This document shows, in pieces, positions 8,467 through 17,363 of a DNA stretch of 64,000 nucleotides; positions within the stretch are counted from its first letter, which is position 1; each line of letters starts with the position of its first letter. This stretch comes from Beduinella massiliensis (GTDB taxonomy: Bacteria; Bacillota; Clostridia; Christensenellales; Aristaeellaceae): positions 1 to 64,000 of the forward strand of contig NZ_LT963430.1 of NCBI RefSeq assembly GCF_900199405.1, read 5' to 3'. The position numbers and the translations under genes are program-made. Below the pieces are notes generated by a model. The model had not been told where the DNA came from. It worked only from the letters and a program-made list of their open reading frames with translations, and did not search any database.

Positions 8467-9342
8467 ATGAAACGAAAATTTGCCTTGTCCGTGCTGCTTT
8501 CGGCGCTCCTGCTCGCGCCGTCGCTCGCCCTCGCCTCCTTTCCCTCTGTGCGCGCCTCCTGCTATCCGGTCTACCTCGCCTGCATCACAGCGGGATGCGA
8601 CCCGCAGACGGCGGCTCTGTTCCTCATGCCGCAGGCCGGCTACATGGAGGATTACGCGATCAGCGAACCGGACTTCGTCCGCTCGCAGGAGGCGGACATC
8701 GTCGTATTGCTCGGCGGCGGACTGGAGAGCTTCACCCCCTTCCTCTACCAAAGCGGGCTCAAGCCGTTGATCGTCGCGGGCGAGCACATCGAACGCATCA
8801 AAGGACGCGTGCTCGACCCGGACGAGGACACCACGCCTGCGGACAACCCCTATGTCTGGCTCTCCCCCACGCGCTGGGGGGAGATGGTGCATGGCGTCAG
8901 CGCAGCGCTGTGCCAGCTCGACCCCACGAATGAAGCCGCTTACAAACGCGCCAACGACGAGGCGCAGAACGCGGTGAGCCGCGTGAAGGATGCGCTTTCG
9001 GAGGAGCTCGCCTCTTTCGCAGGGCGTCAGGTCATCGTGGCGCACCCGGCGCTCGCCTATCTCGCGCTGGACGCGGGGCTCGACGTGGTGATGACCCTCG
9101 AACGCGACCCTTCCGTGCAGCCGCTCGAGGGGGACGAAGAGGAGCTGCTTTCGCTGATGGCGGCGTATCCGCAAGCCGTCCTGCTCGTGGAGGATACCGC
9201 GCCGAGGATGCTCAAATCGCTGCCGGGGCGCATCACAGCCTCGCTTGACGTGCTTTTGAACGGCCCGCGCGGCGACGCGACCGTGTGGGAACGCGCGATG
9301 ACCCAAAACATCGAGACGCTGAAATCCGCGCTTTCGCAGTAG
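8467..9342 (+). CDS. Orphan TroA/ZnuA-like periplasmic metal-binding fold protein with altered ligands
   Basis: A 291-residue exported protein. Residues 1-24 are a signal peptide (MKRKFALSVLLSALLLAPSLALA) with no lipobox Cys. The body follows the TroA fold of zinc/manganese solute-binding proteins: ADIVVLLGGGLESF, NPYVWLSPTRWGEMV, HPALAYLALDAGLDVV. However, the two first metal-ligand histidines of the family appear replaced: the usual PHxYE position reads GYMEDYAISEPD, and the usual HxW position reads NPYVWLSP. Only the third (VAHPALAYL) is kept. No ABC permease or ATPase is nearby. The ATG at 8467 has AAAGGAGAT before it. Metal transport is therefore doubtful; another ligand or a sensor role is possible. 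Confidence 0.75.
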   Translation: MKRKFALSVLLSALLLAPSLALASFPSVRASCYPVYLACITAGCDPQTAALFLMPQAGYMEDYAISEPDFVRSQEADIVVLLGGGLESFTPFLYQSGLKPLIVAGEHIERIKGRVLDPDEDTTPADNPYVWLSPTRWGEMVHGVSAALCQLDPTNEAAYKRANDEAQNAVSRVKDALSEELASFAGRQVIVAHPALAYLALDAGLDVVMTLERDPSVQPLEGDEEELLSLMAAYPQAVLLVEDTAPRMLKSLPGRITASLDVLLNGPRGDATVWERAMTQNIETLKSALSQ

Positions 9343-9409
9343 CCCGAAAAAGCGCTGCCCGTCCGGCGCCCGTTTCACATGGACACGATACGCTTTGAGG
9401 TAACGAAAC

Positions 9410-10714
9410 ATGGACGATCTCTTTTCCGCATCGAATGAAAAACTCAAACCGCTCGCCGACCGCATGCGCCCGCGAACGCTGGACGAATTCTTCGGCCAGC
9501 AGCACATCGTAGGCCCCGGCAGGCTGCTGCGCCGCGCCATCGAGGCGGACCGCATGACCTCCTGCATCTTCTACGGCCCGCCGGGCTGCGGCAAGACGAC
9601 GCTCGCCTCCATCATCGCGAACACTACGCGCGCCGCGTTCGTGCAGCTCAACGCCGTCACCTGCGGCGTAGGCGAGGTGCGCGAGGTCGTGAAGGAGGCA
9701 CAAAACCGCCTCTCCCTCTACGGGCAGGCGACTTACCTTCTCCTGGACGAATGCCATCGCTGGAGCAAGTCGCAGTCCGACTCCATCCTCCCGGCCATCG
9801 AAAAAGGCACCATTCGCTTCATCGGCTCGACGACCGAAAACCCCTACATCGCCATGACGCCCGCCATCGTCAGCCGCTGCCGTGTGTTCCAGTTCGAAGC
9901 GCTCGGGCAGGCCGACGTCGAAGCCGCGATGCGGCGCGCGCTTTCGGACGCGGAACGCGGCTTTGGCCTGCAAAAGATCGACCTATCCTCCGACGCTCTG
10001 CACCACATCGCCAAGATTGCAAACGGCGACGTGCGTTCGGCGCTCGGCGCGCTGGAGCTGGGCGTGCTCACGACGCCGCCGGACGCGGAGGGCGTCATCC
10101 GCTTCACGCTCGCGGTCGCGGAGGAGTCCATCCAAAGGCCGGTCATCCGCTGCGACGAATCGCTGTATTACGACATGCTCTCGGCGTTCTGCAAGAGCTT
10201 GCGCGGCTCGGACAGCGACGCAGCGCTCGCCTGGTTCGCGCGATTGATCTACGCAGGTGTCGATCCGCGGCTGGTCGTCCGGCGCATCATCGCCCACGCC
10301 AGCGAGGACGTGGGCCTTGCCAACCCCATCGCCATGCTGCAGGCGGTCGCCGCAGGGCACGCGCTGGAAATGGTCGGCATGCCGGAGGCGCGCCTCTCCA
10401 TCGCGCAGGCGATCTGCGCCATCTGCGAGAGTCCCAAGTCCAACAGCGTCTCCACGGCGGTGGACGCCGCCATGCAGGACGCGCAGCAAGGAGGCTTCGG
10501 CCCCGTGCCCGTGCACCTGCGCGACACGCACTACAAGGGGAGCGCCAAGCTGGGCTCCGGCGCGAACTACAAGTACCCGCACGACTTCCCCGGGCACTGG
10601 GTCGCGCAGGAGTACATGCCGCCCGAGGTGAGGGGCAAGCGCTATTACCGGCCCAGCGACCAGGGAAACGAGCTGAAGATTCGCGAGCGCCAGCGGGCGC
10701 GGGGGAAGGAATAA
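9410..10714 (+). CDS. rarA: Replication-associated recombination protein A (RarA/MgsA AAA+ ATPase)
   Basis: A 434-residue AAA+ protein of the clamp-loader clade that acts at stalled replication forks. Walker A GPPGCGKTT is at 56-64, Walker B LLLDECH at 110-116, sensor 1 GSTTENP and arginine-finger SRC near 160-175; the C-terminal half contains the RarA tetramerisation region (RYDEHYDLLSAF-equivalent YDMLSAFCKSLRGSD and the MVGMPEARLSIAQA segment) and ends with YKYPHDFPGHWVAQEYMP, a family hallmark. Normal length. It follows the TroA-like gene by 67 bases and is followed by a weak hairpin. Confidence 0.95.
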   Translation: MDDLFSASNEKLKPLADRMRPRTLDEFFGQQHIVGPGRLLRRAIEADRMTSCIFYGPPGCGKTTLASIIANTTRAAFVQLNAVTCGVGEVREVVKEAQNRLSLYGQATYLLLDECHRWSKSQSDSILPAIEKGTIRFIGSTTENPYIAMTPAIVSRCRVFQFEALGQADVEAAMRRALSDAERGFGLQKIDLSSDALHHIAKIANGDVRSALGALELGVLTTPPDAEGVIRFTLAVAEESIQRPVIRCDESLYYDMLSAFCKSLRGSDSDAALAWFARLIYAGVDPRLVVRRIIAHASEDVGLANPIAMLQAVAAGHALEMVGMPEARLSIAQAICAICESPKSNSVSTAVDAAMQDAQQGGFGPVPVHLRDTHYKGSAKLGSGANYKYPHDFPGHWVAQEYMPPEVRGKRYYRPSDQGNELKIRERQRARGKE

Positions 10715-10728
10715 GCGCATACAAAGAC

Positions 10729-10764
10729 GGGCCGTCCGGAATGGACGGTCCGCCGATTCTATTT
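10729..10764 (+). terminator. Probable terminator of rarA
   Basis: GGGCCGTCC (10729-10737) pairs with GGACGGTCC (10743-10751), with one G-T pair. The T-rich stretch TTCTATTTTC follows after a short gap, so this is weaker than the other terminators. Confidence 0.55.
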
Positions 10765-10845
10765 TCATAAAGTTTAGTGAAACGGGTTCGTTCCTGCGCG
10801 ACAGCTGCGTGCGATGACAGGAAAACCCCGTCAATCGTCAGCACC

Positions 10846-11424
10846 TCACCTTTTATCCTCCACATTCTTTTCATATTCCTCCAGCAGCTTTGTGGAGTTG
10901 ATGAGCGTTATCCGCCCCTGCGCCAAACGAACGATCGTCCCCTCAATATCCACCCTTCCTTCAAGTTCATAAAAAGAATCCAGATTTTGATTTGTAAAGC
11001 GCTGCTGCTGCTTTAAATCCTCTTGCAGTGCTTCAATGTAAGATAAAGCGCGCTCGTCAGACAAATTTTGATAAAAGGCGCTGATGGCCCCGTTCCATGC
11101 CTCTACCAACATGCTTTCATTTTTTATGGAATCCCCGCCATTGTATATCACACTGCACTCAATATTTTCCTGATCTGCCGATAGCACCTGCAGCAATAGC
11201 CAGTCTTCATCGTCTGACTTTGCCCTGTAGATTTCCCATCCATCAGGGTATGGCGCCCCCAATGCCTCTTTCGTAAACGTCAAATCTATTTCCAGCGATT
11301 CAAAATAATCTATCATGCTTTCTCGCCAAGCTTCTGACGTAGATAAAGTTACAGGTTCAGCCACGCCCAGGCAAAAAGGGATAAAGCACAAAAGCAATGA
11401 TAACGCAATAAGTTTCCTCAACAT
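10846..11424 (-). CDS. Secreted protein of unknown function
   Basis: A 192-residue protein with a signal peptide (MLRKLIALSLLLCFIPFCLGVAEP, residues 1-24). The mature part is acidic and mixed alpha/beta without a motif I know. Its length, composition (lower GC than the flanking genes) and style resemble the other lone secreted proteins of this window (6208-7200, 17804-18508). The ATG at 11424 is chosen because GGAAGGAGAT precedes it; the open frame extends 27 codons upstream without support. It lies downstream of a 43-codon small frame on the same strand. Confidence 0.65.
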   Translation of the reverse strand: MLRKLIALSLLLCFIPFCLGVAEPVTLSTSEAWRESMIDYFESLEIDLTFTKEALGAPYPDGWEIYRAKSDDEDWLLLQVLSADQENIECSVIYNGGDSIKNESMLVEAWNGAISAFYQNLSDERALSYIEALQEDLKQQQRFTNQNLDSFYELEGRVDIEGTIVRLAQGRITLINSTKLLEEYEKNVEDKR

Positions 11425-11510
11425 AAATTCATCTCCTTCCCGAATAGTACGTATACATTTCAATACCGATTGATTCAAATGGAGTTTGAAGCGTTGTTTC
11501 ATCAAAAGTT

Positions 11511-11642
11511 TTACCCGATACGTAAAGACAAATTATTGCATCCGAACACATGGTTTACGAATGGCGCTCCTCCTGGTTCTCTCACCTCCTCATAGAGGAT
11601 ACCGTGCCGGTGACAACGCACCTCGTCACGCAACGCAGTCAT
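11511..11642 (-). CDS. Candidate 43-residue small protein
   Basis: A 43-codon frame beginning MTALRDEVRCHRHGILYEEV and ending with the segment FVNHVFGCNNLSLRIG. A GGGGGGAG stretch lies before the ATG at a workable distance. The rest of the 11425-11858 gap is AT-rich and otherwise empty, and this frame is the only part with balanced codon use. It precedes the secreted protein gene on the same strand by about 90 bases. It could be a real small protein, a leader, or a fragment of a repeat; I cannot assign a function. Confidence 0.35.
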   Translation of the reverse strand: MTALRDEVRCHRHGILYEEVREPGGAPFVNHVFGCNNLSLRIG

Positions 11643-11858
11643 CTCGCCTCTCCCCCCTGCTCACGTGCGTCGTTAGCATGTCTTCCTTTTCTGATTCTTT
11701 ATGTAAAAAACCTTTTTTATTTCATGATAATTGCTATATATCCAATTATAAGACACCTCATGAGGAGCTAAAATGGAAAGCAAGTTTGCGTGCCACGTCC
11801 AAGATATTATAATAGAAGAACCGTATGGCAACGTTTTTTTATTCACAATTTTCACGCC

Positions 11859-13604
11859 TTACATATAACTGTTTTTTTGCGCAGCGTACATCTGCGCGTA
11901 TTCGCCTTGACGGCGCATTAGCTCCTCGTGGGTGCCGCTTTCTGCGATGCGGCCATTCTTCATCACGACAACCCTGTCTGCGTATTTAAGCGAGGACAGG
12001 CGGTGCGTCACGAAAAATGTCGTCTTTCCCTCCGCGATGCGCATGATCTGGCGGTACAGCTCGTCCTCCATGAACGGGTCGATCGCGGACGTAGGCTCGT
12101 CGAAAAAGCAGATTCTGCCCGCGCGCAGAAAGGCGCGCGCGATGGCGATCTTCTGCTTCTCCCCGCCCGAAAATTCCACGCCGCCGAACCGCAGGCCGAC
12201 CTGGGTGTCCAGCCCGTCGGGTAGGTTTTTAACCCACGCACGGTCGAAGACATGGTACAGCGCTTCCTCGACCTGCGCGTCGCGCGTCCTTTCCTCCGTA
12301 AAGACCATGTTTTGCCGCATGGAGAGGTCGTAAACTCTGTACTGCTGCAAAACTCCGGTCAGATGCGTATAGCCGCTTTCACAGACGCCCAGCTCCTCGC
12401 CATAGCGAATCGTGCCGCCCGTCGGCTGGTACATCCCCATGAGCAGCTTCATCAGCGTGCTCTTGCCGGAACCATTTTCCCCGACGATCGCGATTTTTTC
12501 GCCACGCTTGGCCCGGAAATGCACGTGGTCGATCACACAGGCCTGTCGCTGCGGGTACGAAAAGGAGACGTCCTCCAGCACGATCTCATCGCCGGGCTCG
12601 ACGGTCCGCTCCTCATCCCCGTCCTCGGAATCCAGGAAGTCGAACATCGCCCCGGAATAAGCGATGTTTTGGAAGACGTTCCCGATGCGCTCGACAGCGA
12701 CCTCGACGTTATTGAATATCATCTCGATGGCGACGAACAGGACCAGGACGCGCCCGGCGCTCCCCGATTCCCCTTTTGCCAGCGAAAGGACGGTGAAGAA
12801 GGTCACGAGCCCGTAGGCGGCAAAGCTCACCGTGTTGCTGAGAAGCGAGATCAGAAGGTTGGAAAAATCCAGCCTTTCTTTTCTTTGAAAGACCTCTTCC
12901 CGGTTTTTGCGCAGCTTCGTCAGGAAAAATTGCTGAAGGTTATAGGCGCGCGTCTCCTTGCTCTTCAGGTAGTCAAACAGCGTATTCGCCCGCAGCTCCC
13001 TCTCGGCGTATTCGCGGCGAAAGGCGAGGTTTCGTCGCGTCAGCAGCACGTATTCGAGCGCTTTGGCGGCCACGATCGCCAGGACGACCCACGCGATGGA
13101 CGAATCAATTCCTGACAGATAGGCGCTGATCCACAGGGTCGAGAGCGCCGTGATGCAAAGGGCCGATATGAGGAGCATGGTGTTGCCGACGGCGTGGATG
13201 TAGCCCTGGTTCGCCTGCTCGATTTGCCCGTACAATGCGTGGGATTCGTAGTGGATCAGACCCTTGCGGTTGGCCTTATCGATAAGCTCGCTCTGCATCG
13301 CCATCTCCGCGGTGATCCACAGGTAGGAACCCAGCGCGTTGAAAATGTTCTGCGCGTTGCTGACCAACAGGATGCCCGCAAATGCCATTGCGGGCATCCA
13401 CAGGGAGCCCTCCATCCTTTCCACGGCGCTGATGAGCCGCTCCAGCGCGACGATAGCCGCGGGGTTGAACAGAGACGTCAGTACGATCAGGAGGATGCAC
13501 ACGAGGAACCTGTAGGGCGCGTTCCTGTAGATGATGGCAATCGTTCTGCCGATGTAGCCGAGTCGGGGCTTTTTTTTCACCCCAGTGGTTTTGCAGAAAA
13601 ACAT
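11859..13604 (-). CDS. ABC exporter half-transporter (membrane and ATPase domains fused), second of a pair
   Basis: A 581-residue ABC exporter subunit. Residues 1-320 hold six membrane helices; residues 335-580 the ATPase, with Walker A VGENGSGKS, signature FSGGEKQK, Walker B ICFFDEPTSAID and a switch His in FVTHRLSSLKYAD. No peptidase C39 domain. The ATG at 13604 is preferred over the ATG at 13616 since GGGAGGAT sits just before it. It follows the other half-transporter by about 20 bases, so the two probably make a heterodimer. The substrate (peptide, lipid or drug) is not evident because no biosynthetic gene lies nearby. Confidence 0.88.
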   Translation of the reverse strand: MFFCKTTGVKKKPRLGYIGRTIAIIYRNAPYRFLVCILLIVLTSLFNPAAIVALERLISAVERMEGSLWMPAMAFAGILLVSNAQNIFNALGSYLWITAEMAMQSELIDKANRKGLIHYESHALYGQIEQANQGYIHAVGNTMLLISALCITALSTLWISAYLSGIDSSIAWVVLAIVAAKALEYVLLTRRNLAFRREYAERELRANTLFDYLKSKETRAYNLQQFFLTKLRKNREEVFQRKERLDFSNLLISLLSNTVSFAAYGLVTFFTVLSLAKGESGSAGRVLVLFVAIEMIFNNVEVAVERIGNVFQNIAYSGAMFDFLDSEDGDEERTVEPGDEIVLEDVSFSYPQRQACVIDHVHFRAKRGEKIAIVGENGSGKSTLMKLLMGMYQPTGGTIRYGEELGVCESGYTHLTGVLQQYRVYDLSMRQNMVFTEERTRDAQVEEALYHVFDRAWVKNLPDGLDTQVGLRFGGVEFSGGEKQKIAIARAFLRAGRICFFDEPTSAIDPFMEDELYRQIMRIAEGKTTFFVTHRLSSLKYADRVVVMKNGRIAESGTHEELMRRQGEYAQMYAAQKNSYM

Positions 13605-13624
13605 ATATCCTCCCATAAGATGGA

Positions 13625-15403
13625 CTAAATGAACTGACTTCTTTGCTTGCGGAACATTTCGGCATACATGCCGTTTTGTCGCATCAGATCCTGGTGACTT
13701 CCCTGCTCACACACCCGGCCGTGGTCGATGACGTAAATCCAATCGACCGTCTTGCAGGAATTCAGCCGGTGAGAGATGGTAATCGTCGTATCCTTGGCGA
13801 GCAGATGGTTGAAGAGGTCGTAAAATGCGAGCTCCTGGCGCGGGTCCATGGAGGCGGTGGGCTCGTCCAATATCTTCAGGCTGGCCCTAGACATCATCAG
13901 CCTCGCAAGGCAGACCTTCTGCCATTCGCCCCCCGACAGATCGATCCCACCCTCGCGCTCGGTGCCCAGGAATGTATGAAGCGATTGGGGGAGCCTGCCT
14001 ATCGTCTCTGTCAGACCGCACGCGTCCGCCACGCGCCATATCTCCTCGGTGTCTCCGCGCCGCGAGAGATCGCCCATGGCGATGTTTTCCGCGAGCGTCA
14101 CGTGGTATTGCTCAAAATCCTGAAAGAGCATCGCGGCGACGCCTACGATTTCCTCCCGCGTCATGTCGGAAATGTTCCGGCCGTCCACCTCGATGCACCC
14201 TTCCTGCAGGGGATACAGCCCTAGCAGGAGCTTCACGATGGTGGACTTGCCCGCGCCGTTTTTCCCCACCAGCGCGTAATGCCTGCCGGTTTCAAACGAA
14301 AGGTTCAGCCTATCGAGCGTCGCCGTTTGCGCGCCGGGATAGGTAAAGCGCACGTCCTTCAATTCAACCCTGGAAAAGGCTTGACGCTGAGAAGGCGCCG
14401 CGCCCCGCCTTTCCTCCTCGAATTCCAGCACGCGCGAAAGCAATCCGATTTCGCGGGAGGCCTTCGTCATTTCGCCGACCGATCGGGCGACGCGATCGAT
14501 GAGCTCCTTCAGCCCAAACGGAATCACCGAAAGGAGCGTGAGTCCCATCCCCAAACTCATCCTTCCCGCTCGCACGCCGGTGACCAACACGGCGATAAAG
14601 AGCAGGATATACGCCGCAAAGGCGACGCCCGCGTATTGAGTCTTGACGGACCCCTTCAGTTCTTCACGGATGGAGGCCTTTCTGACCTCTCCGTATTCCT
14701 CTTTCCAAAGTTTTTTGAACGCTCCGGCGTATCCATATAGAATCCTCTCCTGGGCGTACTCCTTGCCGAGCAATACGCCTTTCAGGTAATCGCAGTGTCT
14801 GCGCAGGGCGGCTGTCTTTTCCCACACGCTGTAAAACAAATTTCCCGCGTGAACGGCGAAGAGGGCAACAGGCAGGAACACCGCGCACAGCAGTGCGCCC
14901 AGAGAGGCCTGCGCCCTGACGAGCAGATAAAAATAGCACAGAAAGTTGACGGCTGCCGCAGACAAAACGCCAAGCTGCTTCACGAAGTTCCAGACGCCCC
15001 CGAAACCCTCCTTCGCCAGAGCCATGGCGTCGCTGTTTTGGCTGTTCTCCAGCAACGGATACTTCACATACCCTACCTTTTCGTAAAACAGCATCTGGAC
15101 GTTTTTTTGCAGGACGTTCGAGAGGGCGCATTCGCACGCGTTCAGGATGAACGGGCCGCCGTATTTGCCGATGTACGTCAGCAGGATGTTGAGCGCCAAC
15201 AGCCGCATAAAACCGCCCAGCTCCGCGATGGAGAGCCCGCCCATGCCGTCGAGCAGCGCCTGTCTCCAAAACACGGTTGGGATGGAGAGCGTGGCCAAGA
15301 AGAGGCCGGAAAGAAAATACAGCCCCATTACGGACTTTTTGTTCTTTGCTGCTCGGTCAATTAATCTCCATATTTTCACAACCGTTTTCAAGCAATCTGG
15401 CAT
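13625..15403 (-). CDS. ABC exporter half-transporter, first of a pair
   Basis: A 592-residue protein with six membrane helices (residues about 25-310) and an ATPase domain: Walker A VGKNGAGKS, signature LSGGEWQK, Walker B LKILDEPTASMD and switch His in ITISHRLNSC. In both members of the pair the catalytic Glu after Walker B is present (DEPT), so neither ATP site is obviously dead. No leader-peptidase domain. The ATG at 15403 has AAAGGA upstream. An AT-rich, gene-poor stretch of about 560 bases lies between it and dnaA; the exporter pair may be an insertion between dnaA and its former neighbours. Confidence 0.88.
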   Translation of the reverse strand: MPDCLKTVVKIWRLIDRAAKNKKSVMGLYFLSGLFLATLSIPTVFWRQALLDGMGGLSIAELGGFMRLLALNILLTYIGKYGGPFILNACECALSNVLQKNVQMLFYEKVGYVKYPLLENSQNSDAMALAKEGFGGVWNFVKQLGVLSAAAVNFLCYFYLLVRAQASLGALLCAVFLPVALFAVHAGNLFYSVWEKTAALRRHCDYLKGVLLGKEYAQERILYGYAGAFKKLWKEEYGEVRKASIREELKGSVKTQYAGVAFAAYILLFIAVLVTGVRAGRMSLGMGLTLLSVIPFGLKELIDRVARSVGEMTKASREIGLLSRVLEFEEERRGAAPSQRQAFSRVELKDVRFTYPGAQTATLDRLNLSFETGRHYALVGKNGAGKSTIVKLLLGLYPLQEGCIEVDGRNISDMTREEIVGVAAMLFQDFEQYHVTLAENIAMGDLSRRGDTEEIWRVADACGLTETIGRLPQSLHTFLGTEREGGIDLSGGEWQKVCLARLMMSRASLKILDEPTASMDPRQELAFYDLFNHLLAKDTTITISHRLNSCKTVDWIYVIDHGRVCEQGSHQDLMRQNGMYAEMFRKQRSQFI

Positions 15404-15506
15404 ACTTATATCCTTTTCTTTTTAAGCTTTCTTGTATGTGGTAAATAATTTCAGCTTTTTTACAAACGAATTGGTATGCGCATCTTTTTCCATACCGGTC
15501 CTTCAT
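15357..15506 (-). CDS. Candidate 49-residue ORF overlapping the start of the exporter gene
   Basis: A 49-codon frame (starting MKDRYGKRCAYQFVCKKAEI) that overlaps the first 47 bases of the ABC exporter gene in another frame. Its ribosome binding site is weak. The same frame is open further upstream to 15686 with a single TGA at 15522-15524, so it may be the 3' part of an eroded gene of about 110 codons rather than an intact peptide. It is rich in Lys, Tyr and Cys. A role as a peptide exported by the neighbouring ABC pair is only speculation. Confidence 0.25.
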   Translation of the reverse strand: MKDRYGKRCAYQFVCKKAEIIYHIQESLKRKGYKYARLLENGCENMEIN

Positions 15507-15960
15507 TTGCAAATACCTGCATCAGCGTGTTTTCGCTAGTTGATAATCTAGCTTAGTTTTTATCCTGTCAGATATAATGTAAGTAATTTCATTCCCGGCA
15601 TATATGTGCGTTTGTACGCACAAATAAAAATCAAACCCTATCTCAATAAATTTATACCATACTTTAATTAAAAAGGAAATAAAGATCTATGCAGCCTAAC
15701 CCCTTCTCCATTGGAAAAAGAATGCGCAATTCTACAATAAAACTTTACATTTTACTTATGAATAACAAACAGTCCAGTTCACCTTGAAATAGGGACTGGC
15801 TTTATCAAAATACATAGGACGCATCCTTCTTAGTTTTTATCCGCTAAGCAGTCAGTTTCTACGTTTACATCATACTGCTGTTGATACGGGATGAAGCTGT
15901 ACTTGCCTGTAAGCCTTTCAAAGGAGTACCTTCTTCTTGTATACACGCTGAACATTGAAT
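15507..15960 (-). other. AT-rich region between exporter pair and dnaA with short frames
   Basis: About 450 bases much richer in A and T than the surroundings. On the minus strand it holds a 41-codon frame (15830-15955, no ribosome binding site, directly after the dnaA terminator) and a 22-codon frame (15756-15824, RASPYFKVNWTVCYS-like end). There is also a small hairpin, TGTGCG/CGCACA (15605-15622). Nothing is convincing as a gene; it looks like eroded coding DNA or the promoter region of the exporter operon. Confidence 0.4.
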
Positions 15961-15993
15961 AAACAAAAAACCGGGAGCTTCATGCATCCCAGT
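15961..15993 (-). terminator. Terminator of dnaA
   Basis: On the minus strand, ACTGGGA pairs with TCCCGGT (one T-G pair) around a 10-base loop and is followed by TTTTTTGTTT. It lies 41 bases after the dnaA stop. Confidence 0.75.
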
Positions 15994-16034
15994 TTTAAAT
16001 TACAGGCAACCTTCTGCGGCGCCTGCAAAGCGCC

Positions 16035-17363
16035 TTATTTTTCCTGAATGCTCTTCTTGAGGTCGTCGATGGTGGAGGCCATCTCCGACGTCGTCTTCAC
16101 CATCTCTGCGATCTTGTCGCAGGAGTGCATGATCGTCGAGTGGTCGCGCTTGAACGCGTCGCCGATGCGGGGCAGCGACATCTCCGTCATCTCGCGGGTG
16201 AGATAAATCGCCACCTGGCGCGGCAGGGCGATTTCGCGCTTGCGCTTCTGGCCGACGATGTCCTGCACGGATACACCGTAGTACTCGGCGACGGCCTGCT
16301 GGATCAGCTCACAGGTAATGCGCTTGGGGTCGCGCACGGAGAGGATGTCGCGCAGCGCCTCCGCGGCGAGCGAGGCGTCCACCGAACGGCCGGTGAGCGA
16401 CGCGTAGGCGACCACGCGTGTGAGCGCGCCCTCGAGCTCACGGATGTTCGACTCGATGCGCGTGGCGATGAGCTCAAGCACCTCGTCGTCCACGGTGATG
16501 CGTTCGCTGTCCGCCTTCTTGCGCAGAATGGCGACGCGCGTCTCGATGTCCGGCTTTTGAATGTCCGCGATGAGGCCCCACTCGAAGCGGGAGCGCAGAC
16601 GTTCCTCGAGCCGGGCGATTTCCTTCGGCGGCTTATCCGAGGAGATGATGATCTGCTTCCCCGCGCCGTGCAGGGCGTTGAACGTATGGAAGAACTCCTC
16701 CTGCGTGGATTCGCGGCCCGCGATAAATTGAATGTCGTCGACCATCAGCACGTCCACGTTGCGAAAGCGGTTCCTGAATTCGACGTTTTTGTTGTTCTTG
16801 ATGGCCTGGATCAGCTCGTTCGTGAACGTCTCGCTGGAGAGGTACAGCAGGCGCATGGCCGGGAACTGCTGCTGAATGTAATGGCCGATCGCGTGCATCA
16901 GGTGCGTCTTCCCCAGGCCCACGCCGCCGTACAGGAACAGCGGGTTGTAGGCCTCTCCCGGCGCCTCCGCGACCGCCAGAGAGGCGGCGTGCGCAAAGCG
17001 GTTGGAGTTGCCCACGACGAACGTGTCGAAGGTGGACTTGGGGTTGAACATGTTGACGCCGGAAATCTCCAGGCCGTCCTTCCCATCCTTGCGCTGGCCC
17101 TGCCATTCCGCGCGCTCCTGCGGCGTCAGGTATTCAAGGGTGAGGGGCTTATGACAGACCTCCAGCACCGCGTTGTTGATGAGCTCCTGATAGCGGCCGA
17201 GGATCGTCTTGCGCATGAAGTCGCTGACCACCTCCAAGTACAGGTGATCGTCCTCCATCGCGAACGGCTTTAAGGAAGAGGCAATCCACGTTTTATATGA
17301 AACCTCCGGAAGGTCCTCGCGCAGCAGCACGGTCGTTTTCTCCCAGATCTCTTCATATTCCAT
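16035..17363 (-). CDS. dnaA: Chromosomal replication initiator protein DnaA
   Basis: A 442-residue DnaA. Domain I (residues 1-80, WEKTTVLLREDLPEVSYKTWI) precedes a short linker and the AAA+ domain III from FNPKSTFDTFVVGNSNRFAHAA (about 106), with Walker A GGVGLGKTH (about 146-154) and Walker B VLMVDDIQF. Domain IV ends with FKRDHSTIMHSCDKI, the signature helix that reads DnaA boxes. The ATG at 17363 is chosen because GAGGAGG lies upstream; an ATG at 17381 contains that same motif in its first codons. dnaN is not downstream: dnaA is transcribed alone and ends in a terminator. Confidence 0.98.
   Translation of the reverse strand: MEYEEIWEKTTVLLREDLPEVSYKTWIASSLKPFAMEDDHLYLEVVSDFMRKTILGRYQELINNAVLEVCHKPLTLEYLTPQERAEWQGQRKDGKDGLEISGVNMFNPKSTFDTFVVGNSNRFAHAASLAVAEAPGEAYNPLFLYGGVGLGKTHLMHAIGHYIQQQFPAMRLLYLSSETFTNELIQAIKNNKNVEFRNRFRNVDVLMVDDIQFIAGRESTQEEFFHTFNALHGAGKQIIISSDKPPKEIARLEERLRSRFEWGLIADIQKPDIETRVAILRKKADSERITVDDEVLELIATRIESNIRELEGALTRVVAYASLTGRSVDASLAAEALRDILSVRDPKRITCELIQQAVAEYYGVSVQDIVGQKRKREIALPRQVAIYLTREMTEMSLPRIGDAFKRDHSTIMHSCDKIAEMVKTTSEMASTIDDLKKSIQEK

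Noticed and set aside
11773-11868. 31-codon plus-strand frame starting MESKFACHVQ
   Set aside because: It has a GAGGAG before it but no promoter context, runs into the end of the ABC exporter gene, and shows no sign of conservation that I can see.
15830-15955. 41-codon minus-strand frame after dnaA
   Set aside because: No ribosome binding site and it begins inside the T-run end of the dnaA terminator; more likely eroded DNA.
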